Source: an uncultured Oscillospiraceae bacterium
GTDB lineage: Bacteria > Bacillota > Clostridia > Oscillospirales > Oscillospiraceae
Reading direction: 5' to 3'
NCBI GenBank assembly: GCA_934511165.1
Contig: CAKSWA010000033.1
Span: 1-24,888 of the forward strand
Length of the DNA stretch: 24,888 nucleotides
Both the position numbers and the translations under genes were made by a program. This document shows, piece by piece, positions 1-6,670 of this stretch; the first letter of the stretch is position 1, and each line of letters opens with the position of its first letter. The notes below the pieces were generated by a model that was given only the letters and a program-made list of their open reading frames with translations, made no database searches and was not told the origin of the DNA.

Positions 1-208
1 TGTCGTCGGCGTTGACGGTCGCGGGCTCTTCCGCGGGGGCCTCGGTGGGCTCAGCAGGGGCCTCAGTGGGCTCTTCCGCCGGAGTTTCGGTGGCAGCGGG
101 CTCTTCGGTCTTGGGCTCTTCGGTCGCAGCCGGGGCAGCGGTGGTGCCGCAGGCAACGAGGGCAAAGACCATGACAAGAGCCAGAATCAGGGCAAGGATC
201 TTCTTCAT
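1..208 (-). CDS. N-terminus of a secreted lipoprotein (partial)
   Basis: Only the first 69 codons lie in the window; the gene continues past the left edge. The ATG at 208 has a strong AGGAGG site 5-10 bases upstream. The protein opens with a short Lys-rich stretch and a hydrophobic core, then a lipobox LVAC with Cys20 as the probable lipidated residue, so it is a membrane-anchored exported lipoprotein. Residues 22-65 form a low-complexity Ala/Pro/Glu/Thr linker with repeated EEP and TEAP units, typical of tethers in solute-binding lipoproteins of Clostridia. The globular domain is not visible. It follows tdk and deoD on the same strand, so a nucleoside-binding lipoprotein (BMP/PnrA type) is an attractive guess from context only. 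Confidence 0.8.
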   Translation of the reverse strand, partial: MKKILALILALVMVFALVACGTTAAPAATEEPKTEEPAATETPAEEPTEAPAEPTEAPAEEPATVNADD

Positions 209-375
209 GTAGAATCTTTCCTCCTTATAATTTGTCCCTTTTCGGGACTTTCGCAGCAATGATTATATCATGTCCAGGCGGTATATGCAAGGTCTGTCCT
301 CCGCCTCCCCGGCGGAAATCCAGGACTTTTTTGCCCATCTGCCCTGCCTGTCCGCGCAAGAATTTCAAGTGTTTT

Positions 376-1086
376 TCAGCTGCGGACAGCCACTTCCAGT
401 GCCAGCTCCATCATGTCGCGGAAGGAGGTCTGGCGCTCCTCGGCGGTCGTCTCCTCGCCGGTGATGATGTGGTCGGAAACGGTGCAGATGGCAAGCGCCT
501 TCTTGCCCGCGCGCATCGCGTTCAGATAGAGCGCGGCAGATTCCATCTCGATGCCGAGCACGCCCATTTTGATCCACGCAGCGCTCGCGGTTTTGTCGTC
601 ATCATAGAACGTGTCGGAGGAGAGCAGATTGCCGACGGCGTAGCGCAGTCCGCGCTCTTCCGCGATGTCGGCGGCGGTGCGCAGCAGGCCGAAATCGGCG
701 ATCGGGGCAATCGAGCCGCGGCAGCCGAACTGGGAGGCATAGGCGGAATTGGTGCACGCGCCCTGCGCGAGAATGATGTCGCGCACGTGCAGCTTTTCGC
801 TCAGCGCCCCGACGGAGCCGACGCGCAGGATGTTCTCCACGCCGTAGAAGTTATAGAGCTCGTAGCTGTAGATGCCGATGGTGGGCATACCCATGCCGCT
901 GGCCATGACGCTCACCGGCACGCCCTTGTAGGTTCCGGTGTAGCCCTGGATGCCGCGGACGTTGTTGACAAGGCGGCGGTCGTCGAGGAAGTTTTCGGCG
1001 ATGTACTGCGCGCGCAGCGGGTCGCCGGGCATCAGCACGGTTTTGGCGAAATCGCCGGGGGCGGCGCTGTTATGCGGTGTAGACAT
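376..1086 (-). CDS. deoD: Purine-nucleoside phosphorylase, DeoD type
   Basis: This cytoplasmic enzyme cleaves purine (deoxy)nucleosides with phosphate to free base and (deoxy)ribose-1-phosphate. The 236-residue length fits hexameric bacterial DeoD. Visible family motifs are MPGDPLRA near residue 19 (phosphate site), the GMGMPTIGIYSYEL block, LRVGSVGAL, EMESAALY in the nucleoside pocket, and SDHIITGEETTAEERQ, whose Asp is the catalytic proton donor of the family. The start at 1086 has AAGGAGA about 9 bases upstream. It lies 33 bases downstream of tdk on the same strand, forming a nucleoside salvage unit. About 167 bases separate it from the lipoprotein gene; that gap has only a weak GC hairpin and no clear terminator. 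Confidence 0.96.
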   Translation of the reverse strand: MSTPHNSAAPGDFAKTVLMPGDPLRAQYIAENFLDDRRLVNNVRGIQGYTGTYKGVPVSVMASGMGMPTIGIYSYELYNFYGVENILRVGSVGALSEKLHVRDIILAQGACTNSAYASQFGCRGSIAPIADFGLLRTAADIAEERGLRYAVGNLLSSDTFYDDDKTASAAWIKMGVLGIEMESAALYLNAMRAGKKALAICTVSDHIITGEETTAEERQTSFRDMMELALEVAVRS

Positions 1087-1119
1087 GATGATCTTCTCCT
1101 TATATGTAATAAAATGGTA

Positions 1120-1713
1120 TTACTTCTGCGCTCTTTCGGCGCGCTCGCGCGCAATGCGTTTGCGCCAACAGGCGTGGCACATGGCGATATAGGAGTCGTT
1201 CCCGCCGAGGAATACCTGCGCGCCCTCGGTGACGACATGGCCTTCGCCGTCGATGCGGGCGTTGACCGTGGCCTTCGAGCCGCACTCGCAGATGGTCTTG
1301 ATTTCCGTGATGGAGTCGGCCAGCTCAAAAAGACGGCGCGAGCCGGGGAAGAGGTGCGTGAGAAAGTCGGTGCGCAGCCCAAAGCAGAGCACCGGCAGAT
1401 TTTCCTCGTCCACGAGCTGCCGCAGCTGCTCGATCTGCTCCGGGGTGAGGAACTGGCATTCGTCTACGATCACCACGTCGTGATGGCCGCGCGCGGCGTA
1501 AAGGTCGCGGATATCGTCCTCCGGGCGGACGACATCGGCCACTGCCTCCAGCCCGATGCGCGAGCGGAGCAGCGTTTCGCCGTCGCGGCTGTCGATGGAG
1601 GGCTTCAAAAGCCACACGTCCATGCCGCGCTCCTCATAATTGAATTTGGTGATGAGCGCCTGAGCGGTCTTGCTCGAGCCCATCGCGCCGTATTTGAAAT
1701 AGAGCTTCGCCAT
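1120..1713 (-). CDS. tdk: Thymidine kinase (type II)
   Basis: Phosphorylates thymidine (and deoxyuridine) with ATP in the pyrimidine salvage pathway. With the start at 1713 the protein has 197 residues, normal for type II TK. The P-loop is GAMGSSKT (residues 9-16), the catalytic Glu is E85 in VIVDECQF, and the lasso zinc ligands are C142/C144 and C179/C182. I chose ATG 1713 because MAKLYFKYGAM is the canonical family N-terminus. An in-frame ATG at 1725 directly abuts the GAGAGGAG site with no spacing, and an ORF extension to 1779 lacks a site. The gene is first in a unit with deoD and is driven by the promoter at 1758-1786. Confidence 0.96.
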   Translation of the reverse strand: MAKLYFKYGAMGSSKTAQALITKFNYEERGMDVWLLKPSIDSRDGETLLRSRIGLEAVADVVRPEDDIRDLYAARGHHDVVIVDECQFLTPEQIEQLRQLVDEENLPVLCFGLRTDFLTHLFPGSRRLFELADSITEIKTICECGSKATVNARIDGEGHVVTEGAQVFLGGNDSYIAMCHACWRKRIARERAERAQK

Positions 1714-1757
1714 TTCTGTGGGCATCTCCTCTCGGTATTTTACAAATTTCCGAAAAG

Positions 1758-1786
1758 ATTTTACCGCAAACCGGGACACAAGTCAA
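1758..1786 (-). promoter_or_regulatory. SigA-type promoter for tdk-deoD
   Basis: On the minus strand a -35 TTGACT (1786-1781), a 17-base spacer and a -10 TAAAAT (1763-1758) precede tdk. The predicted transcript start is about 40 bases before the tdk ATG. It sits in the divergent gap with dpaAB. Confidence 0.75.
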
Positions 1787-1833
1787 CGAGAGCGCATACG
1801 CTGGAATACGATTTTGAATAGGAGTGGTGCATT

Positions 1834-3036
1834 ATGCGCTTTGCCATCACCGGCACGGACGCCCGGTTTCCCCCGCTGCGGAAGCTCCTGCTTGCCGACG
1901 GCCACGAGATCACCGACCCGGCCTCCGCCGACATAATCATCCCGCCGCCGTGGGATCCCTCGGCGCGGTACGCTCATTTGGAGGAATATCAGATTGCGAA
2001 CGCCCGCCTCACCGCCGAGGGCGCCATCGCGCTGCTGCGCCCGGAAACAGGACTCTCCGGCGCGCATGTTCTGCTGCTCGGCTACGGGCGGATCGGCCGC
2101 CTGCTCGGCCGGGAACTGCAAAAGGCCGGCGCTCTCGTCACCGCCGCGGCGCGTTCGAGCAGGCAGCGCGCGTGGGCGGAGGCGGTAGGCATCGAGGCCC
2201 TGCCGCTCGACGCGCTCTCCGGCGCGCTCGACCGGTTTGACGTTATCATCGGCACGATCCCCGCGCCGGTGCTCACCGAGCCGCTGCTCGCGCTCGTGCG
2301 AAAAGACGCGCTGCTGCTGGAGCTCGCCTCCGCGCCCGGCGGGATCGACGCCGCCGCAGCACACGAGAGGAATCTCCGTTACATCCGCGCACCGGGTCTT
2401 CCCGCGAAGTATGCGCCCGAACGCGCCGCGCTTATATTGCGCGACGCGGTATACGCCGCCGCGGCGCAGCCGCTCCCCCGGCTCGGTCTGGCCGTCACCG
2501 GGTCGCACTGCACGTTCTCCCGCGCGCTGGAATCGTTCCGCCCGCTGAAAAAGGACTACACGCTCGTACCGATCCTCTCCGGCGCGGCGGCGGGGACGGA
2601 CACGCGCTTTTTCGCCGCCTCTGCCTTTCGCGCGGAGCTCGAAACGTTCTGCGGCCGCGAAGCGGTGGATACGATCGTCAAGGCGGAACCGCTCGGCACC
2701 GCGCAGCGGCTTGATGCGCTGCTCGTCGCGCCGTGCACGGGCAGCACGCTCTCCAAGCTCGCCCGCGGCGTCACGGACACCGCCGTCACGATGGCGTGCA
2801 AGGCGCATCTGCGAAACGGCGCGCCGCTCATTCTCGCCATTTCCACAAACGACGGTCTCTCCGGCTCCGCGGAGAGCATCGCGGCGCTTTTGCAGCGCAA
2901 GAACGTGTACTTTGTCCCCTTCCGGCAGGACGCGCCGCACCAGAAGCCATTCTCGCTCCAGAGCGATTTTAACCTCCTCGGTGAAACGGTAAAAGCGGCT
3001 CTGCAAGGCCGCCAGTTCCAGCCGGTATTGCTATAA
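1834..3036 (+). CDS. dpaAB: Fused dipicolinate synthase, DpaA-DpaB
   Basis: One 400-residue ORF joins both subunits of dipicolinate synthase, which makes the spore-core chelator dipicolinic acid from a lysine-pathway intermediate in the mother cell. Residues 1-215 match DpaA (SpoVFA): N-terminal GTDAR, a Rossmann motif LGYGRIG (82-88), ARSS, TIPAPVL, LASAPGG and APGLPAKYAPERA. Residues 217-400 match the flavoprotein DpaB (SpoVFB): LAVTGSHCTF, GTDTRFF, AEPLGT, APCTGSTLSK, LRNGAPLILAISTND, VPFRQDAP and LQGRQFQPV. Bacillus DpaA has about 297 residues, so the A part is some 80 residues shorter, mainly before the Rossmann motif. The ATG at 1834 follows AGGAG. There is no internal stop or restart signal at the junction (TTT/TTC-free linker AAAAQPLP). 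The closest mother-cell promoter element I see is CATACGCTG at 1795-1803, a weak match. Confidence 0.9.
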   Translation: MRFAITGTDARFPPLRKLLLADGHEITDPASADIIIPPPWDPSARYAHLEEYQIANARLTAEGAIALLRPETGLSGAHVLLLGYGRIGRLLGRELQKAGALVTAAARSSRQRAWAEAVGIEALPLDALSGALDRFDVIIGTIPAPVLTEPLLALVRKDALLLELASAPGGIDAAAAHERNLRYIRAPGLPAKYAPERAALILRDAVYAAAAQPLPRLGLAVTGSHCTFSRALESFRPLKKDYTLVPILSGAAAGTDTRFFAASAFRAELETFCGREAVDTIVKAEPLGTAQRLDALLVAPCTGSTLSKLARGVTDTAVTMACKAHLRNGAPLILAISTNDGLSGSAESIAALLQRKNVYFVPFRQDAPHQKPFSLQSDFNLLGETVKAALQGRQFQPVLL

Positions 3037-3078
3037 AAAAAGTTGTCAACGGGGATACGTTCCCGTTGACAACTTTTT
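3037..3078. terminator. Bidirectional intrinsic terminator
   Basis: A run of A, then GTTGTCAACGGG pairs perfectly with CCCGTTGACAAC followed by TTTTT. The loop is about six bases. It starts right after the dpaAB stop. The A-run on the left makes it able to terminate leftward transcription from folC as well. Confidence 0.93.
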
Positions 3079-3097
3079 AGATTTCGGATAACTAACT

Positions 3098-3195
3098 TGG
3101 CTCCCTCCCCGAGGGAGCTGCCGAGCTCGCGAGGCTGAGGGAGTAACTCCTTCCGTCTCGCCGTCGGCGAGCCACCTCCCTCAAAGAGGGAGGCG
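3098..3195. repeat. Multi-hairpin intergenic repeat element
   Basis: About 98 bases hold at least three short perfect hairpins: GCTCCCTC/GAGGGAGC (3100-3118), CTCGCC/GGCGAG (3157-3171) and CCTCCCTC/GAGGGAGG (3175-3193). A GAGCTC-centred stretch and the words GAGGGAGT and CTCCTTCCG lie between them. The two ends are inverted GGGAG-rich arms. This architecture resembles the small mobile-looking intergenic repeats common in gut Oscillospiraceae genomes. It is non-coding here and lies between the terminator and the end of folC. Confidence 0.7.
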
Positions 3196-3221
3196 TTCCA
3201 ATTCGCAAACAATCACCCTAA

Positions 3222-4493
3222 TCATAGGAGCTTCTTAGTTTCCTCGCGCACCTCGCCCATGAGATAGAGCGAGCCGCAGGCGACGACGGGCGTTTCCCCG
3301 CCGCTTTCCTCGATCGCGCGGCGCACGCCCTCCTCCGCCGTGGCGCAGGAGACCGCGTCCGCGCCCCTGCCGCGCAGATAGGCGCTCAGATCGTCCGCGC
3401 CCAGCGCGCGGGGCGAATCCGGCGTCAGGCAGAAAAACTTTTTTCCATACGGCAGCAGCCGGGCGAGCATCGCTTCATAGTCCTTATCCGCGAGCACGCC
3501 GAGCAGGAAGATAACCTTCTCCCCCGGCAGATACTCGTCCAGACTGCGCGCAAGCGCCTCCACGCACTGCGGGTTGTGCGCGCCGTCGGCAATCACCGTG
3601 GGATGGGAACGCAGCAGCTCAAACCGCGCCTCCCAGCGCGCCGCAGAAAGTCCCTCGCGCAGAGCGCTCTCCGGGATGCTCCAGCCCTTTTCGCGCAGCA
3701 CGCCGATTGTCTCGATGGCAAGCGCCGCGTTATGAAGCTGGTGCTCCCCCAACAGATGGAGCGTCAGGTCTTTCTCTTCCTTATAGTCAAACCGCTGCCC
3801 GGCGAGCGAATGAGCGCGCTCCCGCAGCGCATCAAAACGCACCGGGCGCCAAGCCGCGCCGCGCGCGGCGCATATCTCCCGGTACACCGCGTCCACCGCG
3901 GCGTCCACCGGGTACGTAACGGCGGTCGTGCCGGGCTTGATAATCCCTGCCTTTTCGCGCGCGATCTCGGGGAGTGTATGGCCAAGAATGGCCGTGTGCT
4001 CGAGTCCGATGTTCGTAATGACGGCGGCCTCGGGCGCAGCGATCACGTTCGTCGCATCGAGCCGCCCGCCAAGGCCGACTTCGAGCACCACGGCGTCGCA
4101 TTTCTCCGCTGCGAAATACCAAAAGCCCATCGCGGTGAGAATTTCAAACTCCGTCGGCGCATCGGACATGCCGCCGGCGGCCTCCTTTACGGCCTCGGCG
4201 GCGCGGCAAAGCGCCGCGTCGGGGATGTCCGCGCCGTTGATGCGGAACCGTTCGTTTACGCGCACAAGGTGCGGAGAGGTGTAAAGCCCCGTTTTGTACC
4301 CCGCCGCCACGAGGATCGAGGCAAGCATCGTGCTCGTTGAGCCTTTGCCGTTCGTCCCGGCGACGTGGATGAATTTCAGGCTGTTCTGCGCCTCACCCAG
4401 CCGGTGCATCAGCTCGCGCATCCGCTCCAGGCCGAGACGGCTCCCCTTCCAGTCGGTGCCGTGGATAAAAGCGAGCGCTTCCTCAAGCTCCAT
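3222..4493 (-). CDS. folC: Folylpolyglutamate synthase / dihydrofolate synthase
   Basis: Adds glutamates to folates with ATP (and may join dihydropteroate to Glu), which retains and activates folate cofactors. The 423 residues are normal for FolC. Visible motifs: P-loop GTNGKGST (46-53), YTSPHL (71-76), the LEVGLGGRLDATN block, NIGLEHTAILG, the metal-binding GEHQLHNA, and DGAHNP at the start of the C-terminal ligase domain. The start at 4493 has GGGGAG 8 bases upstream; an upstream in-frame extension is a shadow of folT. The start overlaps the end of the folT-like gene by 11 bases, which suggests translational coupling, so import and retention of folate are expressed together under the THF riboswitch. 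Confidence 0.95.
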   Translation of the reverse strand: MELEEALAFIHGTDWKGSRLGLERMRELMHRLGEAQNSLKFIHVAGTNGKGSTSTMLASILVAAGYKTGLYTSPHLVRVNERFRINGADIPDAALCRAAEAVKEAAGGMSDAPTEFEILTAMGFWYFAAEKCDAVVLEVGLGGRLDATNVIAAPEAAVITNIGLEHTAILGHTLPEIAREKAGIIKPGTTAVTYPVDAAVDAVYREICAARGAAWRPVRFDALRERAHSLAGQRFDYKEEKDLTLHLLGEHQLHNAALAIETIGVLREKGWSIPESALREGLSAARWEARFELLRSHPTVIADGAHNPQCVEALARSLDEYLPGEKVIFLLGVLADKDYEAMLARLLPYGKKFFCLTPDSPRALGADDLSAYLRGRGADAVSCATAEEGVRRAIEESGGETPVVACGSLYLMGEVREETKKLL

Positions 4494-5022
4494 GCGTTTT
4501 CTCCCCCTCTCTGGGCAGCGCGCAGCGGATGCGCGCGCAAAGCTTCGGCAGCACAAGGCCGAATACGACCGCCTTTCCAATGCACACCGCGCTGCGCGGC
4601 AGAAGCATGGCTGAGATGAAGCCTTGGAACCAGTAGCCGTAGAGCTTCGCATCGATGTACATGACGAGCGTATTGAGCGCCGTTATGAGCACTTCGGCAG
4701 CCACGACAATGCCGACCGTCTGCTTTGTTGTGAGCGAAAAGCCGCGGCGCTTGGCGTAAAAACCGGTCACGAGCCCCGCAAGTGCATAGGGCAATATCCA
4801 GAGCGGCGTTGTGACCGAAACGCCGTAGCGCAGAAGCTGGTACAAAAGCGTCCCCACAAAGCCGACGGCGAGGCCGTCCAGCGGGCCGAAGAGCAGCGCG
4901 CCGAGCAATATGGGGAAGCTTTCAAAGGTGATCTTGATGCTGTTGAGATCGAGCGCGAGCGCGCCGAGCGAGGCACACATCGCCGCCAGCACGGCGTTCA
5001 GGGCAAGTTTTCTTGTTTTCAT
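4483..5022 (-). CDS. folT: ECF transporter S component, folate-type (FolT-like)
   Basis: A 179-residue integral membrane protein with about five to six hydrophobic helices, of the size of ECF S components. The stretch KITFESFPILLGALLFGP followed by DGLAVGFVGTLL and a helix containing WILPYALAGLVTGFY is typical of folate S components. It would bind folate and dock on the shared EcfA/A'/T module encoded elsewhere. The assignment to folate rests on the THF riboswitch in front and folC behind. ATG 5022 lies 13 bases from the only good SD (AAGGAG, 5041-5036); an in-frame TTG at 5028 has 7-base spacing and could be the true start (two extra residues). Confidence 0.88.
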   Translation of the reverse strand: MKTRKLALNAVLAAMCASLGALALDLNSIKITFESFPILLGALLFGPLDGLAVGFVGTLLYQLLRYGVSVTTPLWILPYALAGLVTGFYAKRRGFSLTTKQTVGIVVAAEVLITALNTLVMYIDAKLYGYWFQGFISAMLLPRSAVCIGKAVVFGLVLPKLCARIRCALPREGEKTHGA

Positions 5023-5035
5023 GGGCAAAAAAAGA

Positions 5036-5065
5036 CTCCTTTCGTGACAGTTGCCACGGAAGGAG
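5036..5065 (-). promoter_or_regulatory. Possible SD/anti-SD expression platform of the THF riboswitch
   Basis: The SD AAGGAG of folT (5041-5036) is complementary to CTCCTT just upstream (5065-5060). The upstream copy lies in the loop of a TGCCAC/GTGGCA hairpin that directly follows the riboswitch aptamer. No T-tract follows, so control is more likely translational than by termination. Confidence 0.5.
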
Positions 5066-5081
5066 CGGTATCCTCGGGTGG

Positions 5082-5173
5082 CAGCGGATGCGGAGCAAAA
5101 CCGCGCGGCTCTCGCCGCTTCGTCCGCGGACAACATCCCATCCCGCGGCACTTTACGCTTTGCACCTACTCTG
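5082..5173 (-). promoter_or_regulatory. Tetrahydrofolate (THF) riboswitch, folT type
   Basis: Read on the minus strand, the segment contains the conserved words of the THF aptamer in order: GAGTAGGTG, GCGTAAAGTG, GGGATGGGATGTTGTCC, ACGAAGC, then GCGGT and GCATCCGCT closing the outer helix. CCGCGG/CCGCGG forms the P3-type arm and GCGGC/GCCGC the P4-type arm, next to ACGAAGC and capped by GAGA. It begins only 23 bases after the folD stop and precedes the folate S component, the known genomic position for this class. It therefore probably senses reduced folate and represses folT-folC. Confidence 0.93.
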
Positions 5174-5196
5174 TCATGTGTTTTTAAAATTTGTAT

Positions 5197-6051
5197 TTAT
5201 TTTCTCTGGCGCGCCGCGGCCCTCGCCGTATGCGCGGCCAGTACCGCCGTGGTGAGTGCGCCGACGCCGCCCGGCACGGGCGTAACGGCACGAACGACGC
5301 TCTCCGCCTCGGCGAAGACAACGTCGCCGCAGAGCTTTTGCGTCTCGTTATTATAGTGTATGCCGACATCGACGACCGTCTGCCCCGCAGAAAAGTACGC
5401 CGCGCCGACGCTCTCGCGCCGCCCGGCCGCGGCGACGAGGATGTCCGCCTCGCGCGCAATCTCCGCCGCATTTTCGGTTTTCGAGTGGCAGAGCGTCACC
5501 GTTGCGCCGCGGTGCAGCAGCAGCATCGCCGCCGGACGCCCGACAACGAGACTCCGCCCGAGAATAACCGTGCGTTTCCCCTCGATGGGAATCTCATAAT
5601 GGTCCAGCAGCTCCAGCACCGCCTGCGCCGTGCAGGGAGCAAAGCCCTCCCCCGTCCCGGCATACACCGCGGCGAGCGAAGCCTCCGTCGCGCCGTCCAC
5701 ATCCTTTTCCGGCGCAATGGCGCGCAATATGCGCGTTTCGTCCAACGCCGGGGGCAGCGGGCGCAACAGCAATATGCCGTGCACCGTTTCCTCTGCGCTC
5801 AGAGCGCGCAGCGTTTTTTCCAGTTCCCCACCGGAGACATCCGCCGGTAAGGAAATACACCGGGTTTCAATGCCCACGGCGGCGCAGCGCTTTACTGCCG
5901 ATCGCTCGTAGGAGAGATCGTCCTCCCGTGCGCTGGGGCGCACAGTGGCGAGCGTCGGGACGGTGCCCTTTTCCCGCAGTTCGGATACAAGCTGCGCCGT
6001 TTTTTCGTTGAGCGCGGCAGCGGCGGGCGCGCCGCGGAGAAGCATGCTCAT
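5197..6051 (-). CDS. folD: Methylenetetrahydrofolate dehydrogenase, FolD family, cyclohydrolase residues missing
   Basis: The 284-residue protein oxidises 5,10-methylene-THF to methenyl-THF with NAD(P). Family signatures are EKDVDG (115-120), ILGRSLVVGRPAAMLLL in the Rossmann domain (163-179), TLCHS, DVGI, and the C-terminal TPVPGGVG (257-264). Two residues essential for cyclohydrolase activity in bifunctional FolD are replaced. The family motif YxxxK reads Y48-E-R-S-A52, and the Gln of VQLPLP reads Leu96 in LLRPLP. The enzyme is thus probably a dehydrogenase only, with FchA doing hydrolysis. The start at 6051 overlaps the fchA stop as ATGA, indicating coupled translation; an in-frame ATG at 6045 is an alternative. 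Confidence 0.93.
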   Translation of the reverse strand: MSMLLRGAPAAAALNEKTAQLVSELREKGTVPTLATVRPSAREDDLSYERSAVKRCAAVGIETRCISLPADVSGGELEKTLRALSAEETVHGILLLRPLPPALDETRILRAIAPEKDVDGATEASLAAVYAGTGEGFAPCTAQAVLELLDHYEIPIEGKRTVILGRSLVVGRPAAMLLLHRGATVTLCHSKTENAAEIAREADILVAAAGRRESVGAAYFSAGQTVVDVGIHYNNETQKLCGDVVFAEAESVVRAVTPVPGGVGALTTAVLAAHTARAAARQRK

Positions 6052-6668
6052 CGTGCGAGCCTCCCATAGATATCGTCATAGATCTTTTCGGCCTGCCGCG
6101 CGTACTTATCCACGAGGGCATGCGCCTTCGCATCAAGCGCCGCGGCGCGCTCCCTATTTTGCATGAGCCGGGTATTGACGCGCACATTGATCTCCGCGCC
6201 GCGCAGCGCCGCGAGAGCGCTCGCCGCGCCGACCGCGGCGTCCGAAACCGCGATGGGGCTTCCCATATCGGCAAAGCCGCGGAGAAGCTCGATCGTCCGC
6301 CCCGTCAGTTCCAGAACCTCCATCGGCGGCGCGGCGGCGGCGAGGAGACACGCCTCGAGCGTTTCGGCGCGGGCGGGGGCGTCCTTCGGTATGGCGTAGG
6401 CCTTCGCGAGCGGCGCAAGCGCCGCAGCGTCCTTTTCCACGCACTCCAGAAGCTGTCCCCGGAGCTTTTCCGCTTCGTCAAGCAGCTCGCGCAAAATCGG
6501 CTCAACGGCGGCGTATTTTTTCTTTCCAACGGTGAGTTCTCCCACCATGCCGCCAAGCGCCGCGGCGAGCGCTCCGGCGAGCGCGCTCGCGCTGCCGCCG
6601 CCCGGAACAGACGCCTTGGAAGCGAGCGCGGCGGTAAAGTCATTCACGCTTTTATGGAGCATTTCCAT
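6048..6668 (-). CDS. fchA: Methenyltetrahydrofolate cyclohydrolase (cyclodeaminase/cyclohydrolase family)
   Basis: A 206-residue helical protein of the formiminotransferase-cyclodeaminase/cyclohydrolase family. It interconverts 5,10-methenyl-THF and 10-formyl-THF. The family signature VPGGGSASALAGALAAAL (21-38) and MGSPIAVSDAAVGA (135-148, with the conserved Asp143) are visible. It begins 2 bases after the fhs stop and overlaps folD by 4 bases, placing it between the formyl-THF ligase and the dehydrogenase whose step it links. ATG 6668 gives the N-terminus MEML; an in-frame ATG at 6662 is equally possible since the SD is weak. The family also includes formimino-THF cyclodeaminases, but the neighbours favour cyclohydrolase. 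Confidence 0.93.
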   Translation of the reverse strand: MEMLHKSVNDFTAALASKASVPGGGSASALAGALAAALGGMVGELTVGKKKYAAVEPILRELLDEAEKLRGQLLECVEKDAAALAPLAKAYAIPKDAPARAETLEACLLAAAAPPMEVLELTGRTIELLRGFADMGSPIAVSDAAVGAASALAALRGAEINVRVNTRLMQNRERAAALDAKAHALVDKYARQAEKIYDDIYGRLAR

Positions 6669-6670
6669 TC

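Noticed and set aside
1700..1779. Longer N-terminus for tdk
   Set aside because: The upstream extension has no SD and the canonical MAKLYF start is internal.
232..1821. 529-codon open frame on the plus strand opposite deoD and tdk
   Set aside because: Antisense shadow caused by high GC in codon position three; no ribosome site, no recognisable motifs, and both genes opposite are certain.
1783..3006. 407-codon open frame opposite dpaAB
   Set aside because: Arg/Glu-rich mirror frame, no motif; dpaAB has clear family signatures and signals.
3090..3200. CRISPR-like array
   Set aside because: The repeated GGGAG words are arms of hairpins, not evenly spaced direct repeats with unique spacers.
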